Of a stretch of 64,000 nucleotides of DNA, positions 17,805-28,386 are shown one piece after another. The DNA is taken from NCBI RefSeq assembly GCF_000421765.1, contig NZ_ATXQ01000002.1, positions 1-64,000 on the forward strand. The letters run 5' to 3'. The notes beneath the pieces are model-generated. The model was not told where the DNA came from and did not search any database. It saw only the letters and a program-made list of their open reading frames with translations. Position 1 is the first letter of the stretch; each line of letters begins with the position of its first letter. The DNA is from Denitrificimonas caeni DSM 24390. Its GTDB lineage: Bacteria > Pseudomonadota > Gammaproteobacteria > Pseudomonadales > Pseudomonadaceae. A program made the position numbers and the translations under genes.

Positions 17805-17905
17805 AGTTTACCTATTCTTTACATGAGCTTGACCGCAGTTGACGTTGATCTTGGCATACTTGTTCCATCCCGAAGACATCGGGACTCTTATTAAGGAGAA
17901 ACACC

Positions 17906-18325
17906 ATGCGAATCAAATTAACTGCCCTATTATTCAGTGCCCTACTTCCTTTTAGCGTTTTTGCTGCAACTGAAGCGCCGGCACAAGTTGGCAAAACAGC
18001 GCAACAAGAACAGCGTATGCAAGAGCGTCAACAAATGATGCAGCAGCGCCAGAGTGCTTGGTTTGATGAACTTGAACTCACCACTGAACAACGCGCAAGC
18101 TTTCAAGAGGAAATGCAGCAGCACCGAGCGCAACAACAAGCTGCGCGTAAAGCCCATCACGACAAACTGCGTGGCGTGTTAAATGCAGAGCAACAAATAA
18201 AGTTCGACAAAAAAATCAGTACCATGCAAAACAATATGCACAAGAAGCAGAAAATGCATCGCTCTGGCAAAACTTCTCGCGCAGATTGCCAGAATCAACC
18301 ATCTGGTAAATGTGCGACTCAATAA
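17906..18325 (+). CDS. Spy/CpxP-like periplasmic protein (LTxxQ motif)
   Basis: 139 residues with a Sec signal peptide (MRIKLTALLFSALLPFSVFA, cleavage near 20). The mature part is helical, rich in Gln, Met, His and Lys, with one LTTEQR motif at about 57 and a second degenerate one (LNAEQQIKF) at about 98. CpxP and Spy are periplasmic helical cradles that bind misfolded proteins or metals and, for CpxP, damp the sensor kinase. The C-terminal Lys/His/Cys-rich tail could bind metal. It is placed between regulator and kinase. GGAGAA precedes the ATG. Confidence 0.86.
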   Translation: MRIKLTALLFSALLPFSVFAATEAPAQVGKTAQQEQRMQERQQMMQQRQSAWFDELELTTEQRASFQEEMQQHRAQQQAARKAHHDKLRGVLNAEQQIKFDKKISTMQNNMHKKQKMHRSGKTSRADCQNQPSGKCATQ

Positions 18326-18339
18326 CTCAGAAGTATCCC

Positions 18340-18375
18340 GCAGCGGTTCATGCCTAAGCTGAACCGCTGCTTTTA
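18340..18375 (+). terminator. Hairpin between CpxP-like and kinase genes
   Basis: GCAGCGGTTCA (18340-18350) pairs with TGAACCGCTGC (18360-18370), with a 9-nt loop, followed by TTTTA. The kinase ATG is 15 bases after it, so it likely attenuates read-through into the kinase gene. Confidence 0.8.
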
Positions 18376-18389
18376 TTAGGATCAACACT

Positions 18390-19700
18390 ATGCGCTCATT
18401 GTTTTGGCGAATTCTTGGCGCATTTTGGCTGGCACTGATAGTAACTGGCGCTTTAACCTACTTATTAGTGCGTATGTTCAATCAAGATGATTGGATTCTT
18501 AATCATCACCCCAGTTTAAACAGCTTCGCTAGCACCTGGTTGCAATTGCATGAATCGGGGCAACTGCAACAAGCGCAACGTTTATTGCAGCAGCAAAAGC
18601 ACCATTACCGAATTGAAACACAAATTCTGGATGAAAATGGTCTGTCATTGAGTCGCGATATCTCGCCCCGCTCGGCAGCTTTGGAGGCCAAGCGCGGTAT
18701 GCACCGCTTACCGTGGCGACGCATCACCCAAGAAGTAACAGGCAAGCAAGGCGCAATCTATTTGTTTGTTTACCGCATTCCTCATAGCGAACTCGGCGCA
18801 TGGCAACGCAGTGATGGTTTACGACCGATTAGTGCGTTAGTCATCGCACTGAGCGTATTAACTTTGATGAGCCTACTGCTGACTATTTCAATTACACGGC
18901 CGCTTAATCGCTTACGCGATGCAGTGCATGATCTGGGTCGCACCAGCTATCAGGACCATCAACTGGCGAAACTGGCGACTCGGCGTGATGAGTTGGGCAC
19001 TTTGGCGCTTGATTTCAACCAAATGGGCCAGCGCCTGCAAGGTTTGATCAGTAGTCAACGGCAATTGCTGCGCGATGTTTCCCATGAACTGCGCTCACCG
19101 CTAGCGCGCTTACAAATTGCTTTAGCATTGGCCGAACGAGCAGAGCCTGAGGAGCAGAAAGCGCTATGGCCCCGCTTACAACTCGAATGTCAGCGCTTAG
19201 ACGGCTTGATCAATGAAATACTGACCTTGGCGCGCTTAGATCAGCAGCAAACGGCCAAACAACCGATTGATATCGCTCAGTTACTCAGCAAGCTGCGGGA
19301 GGATGCGCTGCTGTTGCAGCCTGAACAGAATATTGTCATCACAGGCACGCAACATTGTCTCTATAACGGCTGGCCAGACAGCCTACAGCGCGCATTAGAT
19401 AACCTATTGCGCAATGCTTTGCGCTTTAACCCTATTGGGCAACCAATTGAAATAGATGTGCACCAGCAGACGCAGGGCTTAACCATCAGTATTCGCGATC
19501 ATGGCCCAGGTGTCAGTGAGCAATGGCTCGACAGACTCGGCGAGACTTTTTTTCGTGTACCAGGCCAAGCACAACCTGGCTATGGCTTGGGCTTGGCGAT
19601 TGCAAAAAGAGCGGTGCAACAACTTGGTGGACAATTGCACTTGAGTAATCATCCGCAAGGCGGCTTTATCGCCACTGTGCAGTTGCCTATCACTGACTAA
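18390..19700 (+). CDS. Sensor histidine kinase, CpxA-like
   Basis: 436 residues. Helix TM1 at about 7-28, a periplasmic sensor domain of about 115 residues, TM2 at about 148-168, a HAMP domain (ITRPLNRLRDAVHDL), and the phospho-acceptor His232 in DVSHELRSPLARL. The ATPase domain has the N box NLLRNALRFNP, G1 DHGPGV, F box FFRV and G2 GYGLGLAIAK. It is the partner of the upstream response regulator and the putative CpxP-like damper between them. All key residues are present. Confidence 0.93.
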   Translation: MRSLFWRILGAFWLALIVTGALTYLLVRMFNQDDWILNHHPSLNSFASTWLQLHESGQLQQAQRLLQQQKHHYRIETQILDENGLSLSRDISPRSAALEAKRGMHRLPWRRITQEVTGKQGAIYLFVYRIPHSELGAWQRSDGLRPISALVIALSVLTLMSLLLTISITRPLNRLRDAVHDLGRTSYQDHQLAKLATRRDELGTLALDFNQMGQRLQGLISSQRQLLRDVSHELRSPLARLQIALALAERAEPEEQKALWPRLQLECQRLDGLINEILTLARLDQQQTAKQPIDIAQLLSKLREDALLLQPEQNIVITGTQHCLYNGWPDSLQRALDNLLRNALRFNPIGQPIEIDVHQQTQGLTISIRDHGPGVSEQWLDRLGETFFRVPGQAQPGYGLGLAIAKRAVQQLGGQLHLSNHPQGGFIATVQLPITD

Positions 19701-19708
19701 TTCAGCAG

Positions 19709-20272
19709 TTACTGCTCAGGCCAAGTTCGTAACAAAGGCCCTGGATCAACTGCAGGTGGATTACGTAAGCTATTGATTGGCGTACCGAGGTACATGTACG
19801 CAACAATTGTCTCGTTTTCTTGCAAGCCTAGTCCTTGCTTAATATGCGTAATTTCAGCCATCGCCCCCGTACGCCATACCGCGCCGACCCCTTGTGCATG
19901 CGCTGCTAATAAAATGCCATGTGCAGCGCAACCTGCTGCGAGCAGTTGCTCATGTTTAGGAACAGTCAAATGCTCATGCAGTACGCCGACGACAATTAAA
20001 ATCAACGGTGCTCGCATCGGCATGTTCCGCGTTTTCTCAATCTGCTCAACAGTTGCTTCAGGCGTAGTGCTAAGTAAACCGGTTACGAATAACTCGCCTA
20101 AAGCTTTACGATCATCCCCTTGCACAGTAACAAAGCGCCACGGACGAATTTGACCATGATCTGGTGCACGCAAAGCTGCGCGCAGCATAAGATCAATTTG
20201 CTCGGCAGTGGGTGCTGGGTCTTGTAAGCGCGGCACTGATACTCGCTTTAATAGAAGCTCTAGCGCGTCCAT
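19709..20272 (-). CDS. YdjA-type nitroreductase
   Basis: 187 residues. ATG 20272 is preceded by AGGAGGGATATC, a near-perfect ribosome site; the upstream Met lacks one. FMN-binding arginines appear in the N-terminal RAALRAPDHGQIRPWRF, and the segment HGILLAAHAQGVGAVWRTG and EIVAYMYLGTP-like YMYLGTP follow, as in the small YdjA subgroup. These enzymes reduce nitro or quinone compounds with NAD(P)H in vitro; the physiological substrate is unknown. Convergent with the kinase gene. Confidence 0.9.
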   Translation of the reverse strand: MDALELLLKRVSVPRLQDPAPTAEQIDLMLRAALRAPDHGQIRPWRFVTVQGDDRKALGELFVTGLLSTTPEATVEQIEKTRNMPMRAPLILIVVGVLHEHLTVPKHEQLLAAGCAAHGILLAAHAQGVGAVWRTGAMAEITHIKQGLGLQENETIVAYMYLGTPINSLRNPPAVDPGPLLRTWPEQ

Positions 20273-20445
20273 GATATCCCTCCTAATGAGCTGATTGAGA
20301 ACTGTATGAGTATGCATTTATGTTGTTTGCTGATGATATTAATCAAATCTGCGAGAATAACCAACCAAAACACTAGGTTTTATGATCTTTCTCGCAGTGA
20401 AAGCTAAAACCAACAGTTATTCATTCGCCCGTCTAGTGCGCTAGC

Positions 20446-20817
20446 TCAAGCAACACGGTCAGGGCTGATGCTAGGCTCTATTGGTGGATCTATCGGCGGT
20501 AAACCGTGAGCAGCACGGGCAGCATCACAATGCGGGTTATGCTCGCCATTTTCCCAGGAAGCCTGAAACTCTTGGCAACTGGATGAACGTTTCTCATACA
20601 TAGTACAGCGCACACCCTGCCCGATATCGCCCATCAGTGCGTTGCAGCGGGCAGGCTTGCGATCAGTACCAATCATCGCTACATAGGTTGAATTTATCGG
20701 AATAACCATACTGTCGGGCACGGAGCCACCGGCTGATTCACACTCACCCCAAAAAAAAGAAACTCGAAAAAAAGCGCAACAGGCGCCACAGGTTAAGCAA
20801 GGATTGCTGTCGGACAT
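20446..20817 (-). CDS. YkgJ family cysteine cluster protein
   Basis: 123 residues from MSDSNPCLTCGACCAFFRVS; the ten extra residues upstream are unlikely. The clustered cysteines (CLTCGACC near residues 7-14, CNALMGDIGQGVRC, and SSCQEFQ) match the zinc- or iron-chelating YkgJ/UPF0153 type. Function is unknown. The rest of the C-terminus is PIDPP-rich and variable. Isolated gene, divergent from cyaB. Confidence 0.87.
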   Translation of the reverse strand: MSDSNPCLTCGACCAFFRVSFFWGECESAGGSVPDSMVIPINSTYVAMIGTDRKPARCNALMGDIGQGVRCTMYEKRSSSCQEFQASWENGEHNPHCDAARAAHGLPPIDPPIEPSISPDRVA

Positions 20818-21070
20818 GATAGGTAAAAACCAAATGATACCGGCCAAGGCCGGTGCAGCAATATTTTAGCGCTTGTTAAAAAAACAAGGTAGTATCAAAT
20901 ACATATTTTTTTATGCACGCACACTTTCTACATGGGCAATTCATAATGACTAAGAGCTGTGTCAGTCTGTCGCTTTACCCGCGTGCCAGTCACCCGTATT
21001 ATTACGCCAGTTAATAACTGTTGTCGGCTCATAAATATAATAAATAGATCATTAGGGATATAGTGGGTAA

Positions 21071-22462
21071 ATGAAGGCCATTACTTCAAAAAAGCCAGCA
21101 GGCATCACTCCGAACGCGCCATTGCAAGAGTTCTATTCTCGCGTTTTAGCCTATATGTTTATTGCGGCATTGATCGCCGCAGGTACTTACACTGGTTTTT
21201 TCTCATATAGCCTTTTATGGGTTGTTCCTTATGCTTTGCTATATCCACATTTAGCCTATTTCTTCACTTCGCGCTTTAAGACTCACTATCCAAAGTTCAC
21301 TTACACAACCGAACTCTTTCTCGATTCACTGCATACCGGTACTGTCCTTGCCCTGATAGGCTTCGCTATCATTCCATCATTGATGGGACTGCTGATTATT
21401 ACCCTGAGCACTTTAATCGTTGGCGGATTGCGCTTGATGCTGCCTATGCTGATTGGCTCAGTCAGTGTGGCTGGCATAGCAGGCTTATTATTGCAGCCCA
21501 CCATTCAATTTGAAGCACCACTGTTAGTTTCAGTCGTCAGCGTACTCTTTGCTGCTTTATATATTTGCATTACTGCCTACTTTGTCCACTTACAAAGTAT
21601 TCACCTCGCTAAAGTTCGACTCGATATTAAACGTGAACAAGAAAAAGCAGCGCGCTTAGCGCATAACCTTGCCAAATACTTATCACCACAAGTCTGGCAA
21701 ATGATTTTTAGTGGTAAGCGCACAGTTAAGCTTGAAACGCAGCGTAAGAAGCTAACCGTATTTTTTTCTGACATTAAGGGTTTCACTGAGCTGTCTGAAG
21801 AACTCGAAGCGGAAGCGCTAACCGATTTACTCAATAACTATCTCAATGAAATGTCCAAAATCGCCTTAAAGTATGGCGGCACGATTGATAAGTTTATTGG
21901 TGATAGCGTAATGGTGTTCTTTGGTGACCCTAATACCCAAGGCGCCAAGAAAGACGCTGTTGCGGCGGTATCAATGGCAATTGCCATGCGCAAGCACATG
22001 AAAGTATTACGCCAGCACTGGCGCGCTCAGGGCATTGATAAACCCCTAGAGATCCGTATGGGTATCAATACCGGTTACTGCACCGTAGGTAACTTTGGAG
22101 CAGACACACGGATGGATTACACCATCATCGGCCGCGAAGTAAACCTAGCCAGCCGCTTAGAAAGCGCTGCTGAGTCAGGTGAGATTTTGATGTCGAATGA
22201 AACCTACTCACTGACTAAAGATGTGATCATGGCGCGTGATAAAGGCCAGATTAACGTGAAAGGTTTCTCCCGCCCTGTGCAAATATTCCAAGTGGTAGAT
22301 TTTCGCCGTGATCTTGGCGCAACCAGTAGCTATGTTGAGCATGAGCTGCCTGGTTTCTCAATGTACTTGGATACCAGTAATATCCAAAACTACGATAAAG
22401 AGCGCGTGATTGGTGCCCTTAAAGAAGCAGCCGAACGCTTACGCGATAAGATCATTATGTAA
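21071..22462 (+). CDS. cyaB: Membrane adenylate cyclase with MASE2 sensor domain
   Basis: 463 residues. The first about 180 residues form a MASE2 domain of six helices (FYSRVLAYMFIAALIAAGTY onward). After a short helix, the class III cyclase catalytic domain at about 225-410 has the metal-binding motif FFSDIKGF (Asp about 233), FIGDSVMVFFGDP with the second metal Asp, and DYTIIGREVNLASRLE. CyaB of Pseudomonas makes cAMP for Vfr-controlled virulence and surface behaviour, which makes MASE2 plus this length a close match. The gene ends 8 bases inside the convergent thioredoxin-like gene. Confidence 0.92.
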   Translation: MKAITSKKPAGITPNAPLQEFYSRVLAYMFIAALIAAGTYTGFFSYSLLWVVPYALLYPHLAYFFTSRFKTHYPKFTYTTELFLDSLHTGTVLALIGFAIIPSLMGLLIITLSTLIVGGLRLMLPMLIGSVSVAGIAGLLLQPTIQFEAPLLVSVVSVLFAALYICITAYFVHLQSIHLAKVRLDIKREQEKAARLAHNLAKYLSPQVWQMIFSGKRTVKLETQRKKLTVFFSDIKGFTELSEELEAEALTDLLNNYLNEMSKIALKYGGTIDKFIGDSVMVFFGDPNTQGAKKDAVAAVSMAIAMRKHMKVLRQHWRAQGIDKPLEIRMGINTGYCTVGNFGADTRMDYTIIGREVNLASRLESAAESGEILMSNETYSLTKDVIMARDKGQINVKGFSRPVQIFQVVDFRRDLGATSSYVEHELPGFSMYLDTSNIQNYDKERVIGALKEAAERLRDKIIM

Positions 22463-22691
22463 GTAACTGCAGCACCGCTTGCTGATCAAATGGCCAGTGC
22501 AGTTCTTGGCCATTATCAACTCGACGCAAAACCGGAATGCTTAAAGCATAACGCTCAAGCCACTCAGGCGAATCAATAATATCCAGTAACTCAACCATTA
22601 AGCCTTGCGCAACAAAAGGCTGCAAGACCTGCTCTGCCTCTTCACAGAGATGGCAACCCAAGGTGCCAAACAACTCGCAATGTACTGACAT
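22455..22691 (-). CDS. Glutaredoxin-like protein (DUF836 type)
   Basis: 78 residues of thioredoxin fold with a CHLC redox motif near residue 13-16 (TLGCHLCEEAEQVL), cis-proline in IPVLRR and a short C-terminal helix. This fits the DUF836/YfcG-unrelated small glutaredoxin-like family. Substrate unknown. Its last codons overlap the end of cyaB on the opposite strand by 8 bases. Confidence 0.85.
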   Translation of the reverse strand: MSVHCELFGTLGCHLCEEAEQVLQPFVAQGLMVELLDIIDSPEWLERYALSIPVLRRVDNGQELHWPFDQQAVLQLLT

Positions 22692-22879
22692 ACAGACTCT
22701 GTTTGCTTAATCCAATAAGTCCTTATTATAGGCAAGAATACAACTAAAATCAGCGAAAAGTCAGTTTCTCGCAAGTAAATTGCGGATAAAAAATTGCTTA
22801 GAGGCCTCCAACAATAATTATTGAAATATGCGACACTGAGGGCATCTTAGTTTTTGAGGCCTTTACATATGCGCAGTTC

Positions 22880-23578
22880 ATGAACGCCCTAACCTACCAA
22901 ACACAAACCAATAGCATCAAAATTAGTGGTGTCAAAAATCTATTTATTCGATCGCTGTTAGATCGTCAGCAATATTATGATCCAACCGGTGCCGCAGCAC
23001 GGCTTGGTATCTGTTCCGCTTCATGGTCATTGTTTGGCATGCTCTGGCCATCTAGCATCCATCTAGCCAGCGCTTTAGCAAAACGCCCGATTAATCCCAA
23101 TGAAAGAATCTTAGAGATTGGCTGTGGACTGGCCTTAGCCAGCTTAGTCGGACACCGCTTGGGCGCGAACATTACCGCCTGTGATCGCCACCCTAAAGCC
23201 AAACTTTTTCTTGAAGAAAATCTGCGTTTAAATAACTTATCCAAACTGCCTTTTCGTCATGGTCAGTGGGGTGAGCACCCCGTTCCTTCAACTAAAGATA
23301 CCGGTGCTGCACTACTGTCAAAAAAGTACGATTTAGTGATTGGTAGCGACCTACTCTACGAGCCGGATATGCCTAAAGCTTTGGCTAGCTTTGTCGATGA
23401 GTGTGCCAACCCGAATGCTGAAGTCTGGATTGTCGATCCTAACCGCGGCTACCGCACAGCCTTTAATAAAAAAATGGGGCTGTTAGGTTTTCAGTTAAGC
23501 TCTGAAGCGTCGTTAAGCGAAGTCGAGATCACTGATGAGAAGTACAAGGGTCGTTTGTTGATTTACAATCGTTGCTAA
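22880..23578 (+). CDS. Class I SAM-dependent methyltransferase
   Basis: 232 residues. The AdoMet-binding motif ILEIGCGLALASLVGHRLGA is near residue 74, followed by acidic ACDRHPKA, and the post-motif DLVIGSDLLYEPDMP, which resembles the family-16 lysine methyltransferases (Nnt1/METTL-type) that modify proteins. The target is unknown. The ATG is preceded by no strong ribosome site. Convergent with rpsA, sharing a terminator. Confidence 0.82.
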   Translation: MNALTYQTQTNSIKISGVKNLFIRSLLDRQQYYDPTGAAARLGICSASWSLFGMLWPSSIHLASALAKRPINPNERILEIGCGLALASLVGHRLGANITACDRHPKAKLFLEENLRLNNLSKLPFRHGQWGEHPVPSTKDTGAALLSKKYDLVIGSDLLYEPDMPKALASFVDECANPNAEVWIVDPNRGYRTAFNKKMGLLGFQLSSEASLSEVEITDEKYKGRLLIYNRC

Positions 23579-23590
23579 TTTTAGACACAA

Positions 23591-23620
23591 AAAAGGGGTG
23601 ACCGAAGTCACCCCTTTTTT
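23591..23620. terminator. Bidirectional terminator between methyltransferase and rpsA
   Basis: AAAAGGGGTGAC (23591-23602) pairs with GTCACCCCTTTT (23607-23618) around CGAA. A-runs and T-runs flank both sides, so it can stop transcription in both directions. Confidence 0.9.
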
Positions 23621-23635
23621 TAGATCACAAAGAAC

Positions 23636-25315
23636 TTAGTTCTTGTTCTCTTGTGCAGCGCGGATCAAGTCACCTAAAGTGGTTGGGCCTGCTGCTTCTG
23701 TTTCTTGCTTACGCAATTCTTTGATTGCATCTTTATCATCTTCTACGTCTTTAGACTTGATAGACAAGTTAATAACGCGAGATTTGCGGTCGATGTTGAT
23801 GATTTTCGCTTCAACTTCGTCGCCTTCTTTCAGAACGTTACGTGCATCTTCTACACGGTCACGGCTGATTTCAGATGCTTTCAGAACGGCTTCGATGTCG
23901 TCAGCTAATAGGATAATTGCACCTTTAGCATCAACTTCTTTAACAGTACCAGTAACGATGGTGCCTTTCTCGTGCTCTGAAGCGTAGCTTGAGAATGGAT
24001 CATCTTCTAACTGCTTGATACCGAGTGAGATACGCTCACGCTCTGGATCAACAGACAGAATAACAGTTTCCAGCTCATCGCCTTTCTTGTAGCGACGAAC
24101 AGCTTCTTCGCCTACTTCATGCCAGCTGATGTCTGATAAGTGCACTAAACCGTCAATGCCGCCATCTAGGCCGATAAAGATACCGAAATCAGTGATTGAT
24201 TTGATGGTACCGGAGATTTTATCGTTCTTGTTGAACTGGCTAGAGAAATCTTCCCATGGGTTAGATTTGCACTGCTTGATGCCCAGAGAAATACGGCGGC
24301 GCTCTTCGTCGATGTCCAGAACCTGAACTTCAACTTCGTCACCAACCTGTACAACTTTTGATGGGTGGATGTTTTTGTTAGTCCAGTCCATTTCTGAAAC
24401 GTGAACCAAACCTTCAACACCTTCTTCCAGCTCAGCGAAGCAACCGTAGTCCGTCAGGTTAGTTACGCGTGCATTAACACGAGTACCTTCTGGGTAACGG
24501 GCTTTGATAGCTACCCATGGATCTTCGCCCAACTGCTTCAGGCCTAAAGATACACGGTTACGCTCGCGGTCGAATTTCAATACTTTTACGTCGATCTCGT
24601 CGCCAACGTTAACGATTTCGCCTGGGTGTTTAATGCGCTTCCAAGCCATATCAGTAATGTGCAACAGACCGTCAACACCGCCAAGATCAACGAATGCGCC
24701 GTAATCTGTAAGGTTCTTAACGATACCTTTAACTTGTTGACCTTCTTGCAGGTTCTCAAGCAGTTGCTCGCGCTCAGCGCTGTTTTCTGCTTCCAGAACG
24801 CTACGACGAGATACAACAACGTTGTTACGCTTTTGATCAAGCTTGATAACTTTGAACTCAAGCTCTTTGCCTTCTAAGTGCGCAGTGTCGCGAACTGGAC
24901 GTACGTCTACCAAAGAACCTGGTAGGAACGCGCGAATGCCGTTCACATCAACTGTAAAGCCACCTTTAACTTTACCGTTGATAACACCCATGACCACTTC
25001 TTCAGCGTTGAAAGACGCTTCAAGAACCAGCCAAGACTCAGCACGTTTAGCTTTTTCACGGGACAGTTTGGTTTCACCAAAGCCGTCTTCTACCGCGTCA
25101 AGCGCTACGTGAACTTCGTCACCAATCTTGATGGTCAGTTCGCCTTGTTCGTTGTAGAACTGCTCAACTGGGATAACGCCTTCTGATTTCAAACCAGCGT
25201 GTACTGTTACCCAATCACCATCAATATCAACAATCAAACCAGTGATAATTGCACCGGGTTGCATGTCTAGGGTTTTTAGGCTTTCTTCAAAAAGGTCTGC
25301 AAAGCTTTCGCTCAT
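23636..25315 (-). CDS. rpsA: 30S ribosomal protein S1
   Basis: 559 residues from [13 protein letters not shown] at 25315; the frame runs 45 residues further, but GCAGGATTAAAC gives this start its ribosome site. Six S1 RNA-binding repeats can be followed, with the recurring pattern [21 protein letters not shown] and its variants. S1 unwinds and delivers mRNA to the ribosome. It lies downstream of cmk on the - strand. In P. aeruginosa ihfB follows it; here it does not, the operon ending at a terminator. Confidence 0.97.
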   Translation of the reverse strand: MSESFADLFEESLKTLDMQPGAIITGLIVDIDGDWVTVHAGLKSEGVIPVEQFYNEQGELTIKIGDEVHVALDAVEDGFGETKLSREKAKRAESWLVLEASFNAEEVVMGVINGKVKGGFTVDVNGIRAFLPGSLVDVRPVRDTAHLEGKELEFKVIKLDQKRNNVVVSRRSVLEAENSAEREQLLENLQEGQQVKGIVKNLTDYGAFVDLGGVDGLLHITDMAWKRIKHPGEIVNVGDEIDVKVLKFDRERNRVSLGLKQLGEDPWVAIKARYPEGTRVNARVTNLTDYGCFAELEEGVEGLVHVSEMDWTNKNIHPSKVVQVGDEVEVQVLDIDEERRRISLGIKQCKSNPWEDFSSQFNKNDKISGTIKSITDFGIFIGLDGGIDGLVHLSDISWHEVGEEAVRRYKKGDELETVILSVDPERERISLGIKQLEDDPFSSYASEHEKGTIVTGTVKEVDAKGAIILLADDIEAVLKASEISRDRVEDARNVLKEGDEVEAKIINIDRKSRVINLSIKSKDVEDDKDAIKELRKQETEAAGPTTLGDLIRAAQENKN

Positions 25316-25470
25316 GTTTAATCCTGCTGATCGAGGGCAAGAATCTGCCCAAATCCACATTCCAGAATAATGTGGTCTTATTAATAAGTAGAAAACATGA
25401 CAGCTATTATCTGGGAGCTGCACATGATTCAAATTAAAGCTGAAGCACACTCATGTGCACTTCATGCTTT

Positions 25471-26157
25471 TTATCCAGCTAAGCTGCGTACTGCAACTTC
25501 GCTGAGAATTCTTTCTAGCACTTGCTCGATGGTCATTGTCGTGGAATCTAAGATGATTGCATCATCTGCAGGCTTCAACGGGGCAATACTGCGATTGGTG
25601 TCACGCTCATCACGCGCACGAATCTCCTCTAGCAAGCTCGTAAGGGTAACAGTTTCGCCTTTATCCTTCAACTGTAAATAACGACGACGCGCACGCTCTT
25701 CGGCACTTGCCGTTAAAAAGACTTTTAAAGGCGCGTCAGCGAACACCACTGTGCCCATATCACGACCATCAGCAATTAAGCCTGGCGCTTGACGAAACTC
25801 GTGCTGACGACGTAATAATCCAGCGCGCACACCAGGCAGTGCAGCAATTTGCGAAGCATGTGCGCCGACTGTTTCATTACGAATCTCATCAGTGACATCT
25901 TGATTTTCTAAGAGAATGCGCTGCGAATTACTTTCAACATCGACCACAAACTCGACATCTAAACCAACTGCCAGCACTTCAAGCGCATCTTCATGATCAA
26001 GCGGCACCGCATGTTTACCTGCAGCCAAAGCAAGCACTCGATACAAGGCTCCAGAATCAAGCAGTTGCCACTGCAACTTAGTCGCCAATATACCGGCAAC
26101 AGTGCCCTTACCTGAACCGCTCGGCCCATCAATAGTGATTACGACTGGTAGGCTCAT
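25471..26157 (-). CDS. cmk: Cytidylate kinase
   Basis: 228 residues. It transfers phosphate from ATP to CMP/dCMP in the cytosol. The P-loop GPSGSGKGT is at 11-19, the NMP-binding segment [25 protein letters not shown] is in the middle, and the LID arginines are in [13 protein letters not shown] and [16 protein letters not shown]. Start ATG overlaps the stop of the preceding gene (ATGA) by 4 bases. Its place between tyrA/aroA and rpsA is the standard Pseudomonas order. Confidence 0.96.
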   Translation of the reverse strand: MSLPVVITIDGPSGSGKGTVAGILATKLQWQLLDSGALYRVLALAAGKHAVPLDHEDALEVLAVGLDVEFVVDVESNSQRILLENQDVTDEIRNETVGAHASQIAALPGVRAGLLRRQHEFRQAPGLIADGRDMGTVVFADAPLKVFLTASAEERARRRYLQLKDKGETVTLTSLLEEIRARDERDTNRSIAPLKPADDAIILDSTTMTIEQVLERILSEVAVRSLAG

Positions 26158-28385
26158 ACCTGTCCCTCAGGCTCGACGCGCATGCCGACTTGTTTACATA
26201 GAGCAAGAAAATTAGGGAACGAAGTGGCGACATGCACACTGTCGTGAATGCGAATCGGTGCGTTAGCCCGCAGCGCGGCAACACTGAACGACATCGCAAT
26301 GCGGTGATCACCGTGCGCCCACACTTCGCCGCCACCCATTTGTCCGCCTTCGATAATGATGCCATCTGGGGTGCCTTTGGCATTAATTCCCAAAGTAGTT
26401 AAACCATCCACCATCACTTGAATGCGATCCGACTCTTTAACTCGCAACTCTTCAGCGCCGCGCAACACCGTACGGCCTTCGGCACAGGCTGCCGCGATAA
26501 ACAGCACAGGGAACTCATCAATGGCTAATGGCACCAATTCTAAAGGAATATCAATGCCTTTTAATTTAGCGCTGCGCACGCGGATATCAGCAACCAGCTC
26601 ACCACCAACTTCACGCACACGCTCAAGGCTTAAATCAGCACCCATTAAGCGTAAAATATCAATCACACCGGTGCGTGTAGGGTTAATCCCCACATGCTCA
26701 AGCACCAATTCTGAATCCTCTGCAATGCTCGCAGCAACCATGAAAAACGCAGCTGATGAGATATCTGCCGGTACTTCAATGCGTGTGCCAGTCAGTTTGT
26801 GATTGCTTTCGAGTTTAGCGGTGGCGCCGTGTACTTCTACCGGGTAGCCAAAGCCACGCAACATGCGCTCGGTATGATCGCGGGTTGGTGCAGGTTCGGT
26901 CACTGCAGTTTCGCCGCCGGCATATAAGCCTGCCAGCAATAAACAAGATTTAACCTGGGCACTGGCCATCGGCATTTCATAATGCATGCCAGTCAAGCGC
27001 TGACCACCGCGAATGGTCATGGGTGGACGCCCTTCTGCCGCCGTCTCAATGACCGCACCCATATCACGTAGCGGCTTAGCCACACGATTCATTGGGCGCT
27101 TAGATAGCGAAGCATCACCAGTTAAGATGCTATCAAACGACTGTGCAGCCAAAATACCGGACAGTAGACGCATAGTGGTGCCTGAATTGCCGACATAAAT
27201 AGGCCCCGGCGGTGCTTGCAGACCATGCAAGCCGACCCCGTGAATAACCACGCGACCATCAACCGGTCCTTCAATTACTACGCCCATATCACGGAACGCC
27301 TGAATGGTGGCTAAGGCGTCTTCACCCTCTAAAAAGCCATCTACTTCAGTCACACCTTCAGCTAAAGAGCCAAGCATAATGGTGCGGTGAGAAATTGACT
27401 TATCACCCGGCACTCGAATCGTGCCATTCACACGCCCACCTGGCTTAGCCAGAAAAATCAAATCATTATCAAGCATATTTTCCACATAGGCCCGTTGGGC
27501 TAAAATAGTACTAAAATGTTCGCGGGCAGCACGCGCTCGGGTAAACACACCAAGCAAGTGATGCCCATCTCCTTCGGCGATGGCGTTACGCAACGCATCA
27601 AGATCGCCACGAAACTGGTCCAGTTGCTGCAAAACCGCTTCACGATTGGCTAGAAAAATATCGTGCCACATCAGCGGATCACTGCCAGCTATGCGAGTGA
27701 AGTCGCGAAAGCCGCCAGCGGCATAACGAAATATTTCTAAATTCTCGCTTCTTTTAGCCAGCGAATCGACTAAACCAAATGCTAACAAATGTGGTAAATG
27801 GCTGGTTGCTGCTAAAACCAAGTCGTGCTGCTCAACGCTCATGCTCTCCACATCAGCACCCAAGCCTTGCCATAGCGCTTGAATACATTGTAAAGCTTCA
27901 GGATCGGTTGCAGCGTGGGGCGTTAAAATAACCTTGTGGTGTTTAAATAAGTCGGCATTCGCCGCTTCTACCCCACTGCGCTCAGAGCCTGCTATCGGAT
28001 GTCCTGGCACTAAACGTTTTGGCAAATAGCCATAAGCTTCTTGTGCCGCCTTGAGTAAATGCCCTTTGACACTACCAGCATCAGTGATGATGGTTTGACT
28101 CAAGTCGAGCGGCGCTAAGCTCTTAAGCAGTTTGCTCAATGCCAACACTGGCACCGCCAGCATCAACACATCAACATCGCGGCATGTTTCTAGCAGCTGT
28201 GTGCTGCAACGATCAACAATACCCAGCTCTACTGCGCGCTGGCAGGACTGCTCATTAAGATCAACACCAATCACTTCTTCTGCTAAACCTGCCTCGCGCA
28301 CACCTTTAGCAAATGAAGAGCCAATCAGCCCGAGGCCGACGACGACAAGGCGCTTAATCAGTGGTTGTTGAGAGGCTACCTGCAT
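26154..28385 (-). CDS. aroA: Fused prephenate dehydrogenase / EPSP synthase
   Basis: 743 residues combining two enzymes. Residues about 12-295 are a TyrA-type dehydrogenase ([15 protein letters not shown] Rossmann motif, [15 protein letters not shown] substrate loop, TSHLPHLLA) that makes 4-hydroxyphenylpyruvate. Residues about 305-740 are EPSP synthase ([50 protein letters not shown], and the C-terminal RVKESDRI and [10 protein letters not shown]). It acts in the shikimate pathway and in tyrosine synthesis. The tyrA-aroA fusion is characteristic of Pseudomonas. Part of the gyrA-to-rpsA block. Confidence 0.96.
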   Translation of the reverse strand: MQVASQQPLIKRLVVVGLGLIGSSFAKGVREAGLAEEVIGVDLNEQSCQRAVELGIVDRCSTQLLETCRDVDVLMLAVPVLALSKLLKSLAPLDLSQTIITDAGSVKGHLLKAAQEAYGYLPKRLVPGHPIAGSERSGVEAANADLFKHHKVILTPHAATDPEALQCIQALWQGLGADVESMSVEQHDLVLAATSHLPHLLAFGLVDSLAKRSENLEIFRYAAGGFRDFTRIAGSDPLMWHDIFLANREAVLQQLDQFRGDLDALRNAIAEGDGHHLLGVFTRARAAREHFSTILAQRAYVENMLDNDLIFLAKPGGRVNGTIRVPGDKSISHRTIMLGSLAEGVTEVDGFLEGEDALATIQAFRDMGVVIEGPVDGRVVIHGVGLHGLQAPPGPIYVGNSGTTMRLLSGILAAQSFDSILTGDASLSKRPMNRVAKPLRDMGAVIETAAEGRPPMTIRGGQRLTGMHYEMPMASAQVKSCLLLAGLYAGGETAVTEPAPTRDHTERMLRGFGYPVEVHGATAKLESNHKLTGTRIEVPADISSAAFFMVAASIAEDSELVLEHVGINPTRTGVIDILRLMGADLSLERVREVGGELVADIRVRSAKLKGIDIPLELVPLAIDEFPVLFIAAACAEGRTVLRGAEELRVKESDRIQVMVDGLTTLGINAKGTPDGIIIEGGQMGGGEVWAHGDHRIAMSFSVAALRANAPIRIHDSVHVATSFPNFLALCKQVGMRVEPEGQV

Positions 28386-28386
28386 C

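Noticed and set aside
26154-28385. tyrA-aroA fusion as a novel gene fusion
   Set aside because: The fused prephenate dehydrogenase/EPSP synthase is a known feature of Pseudomonas.
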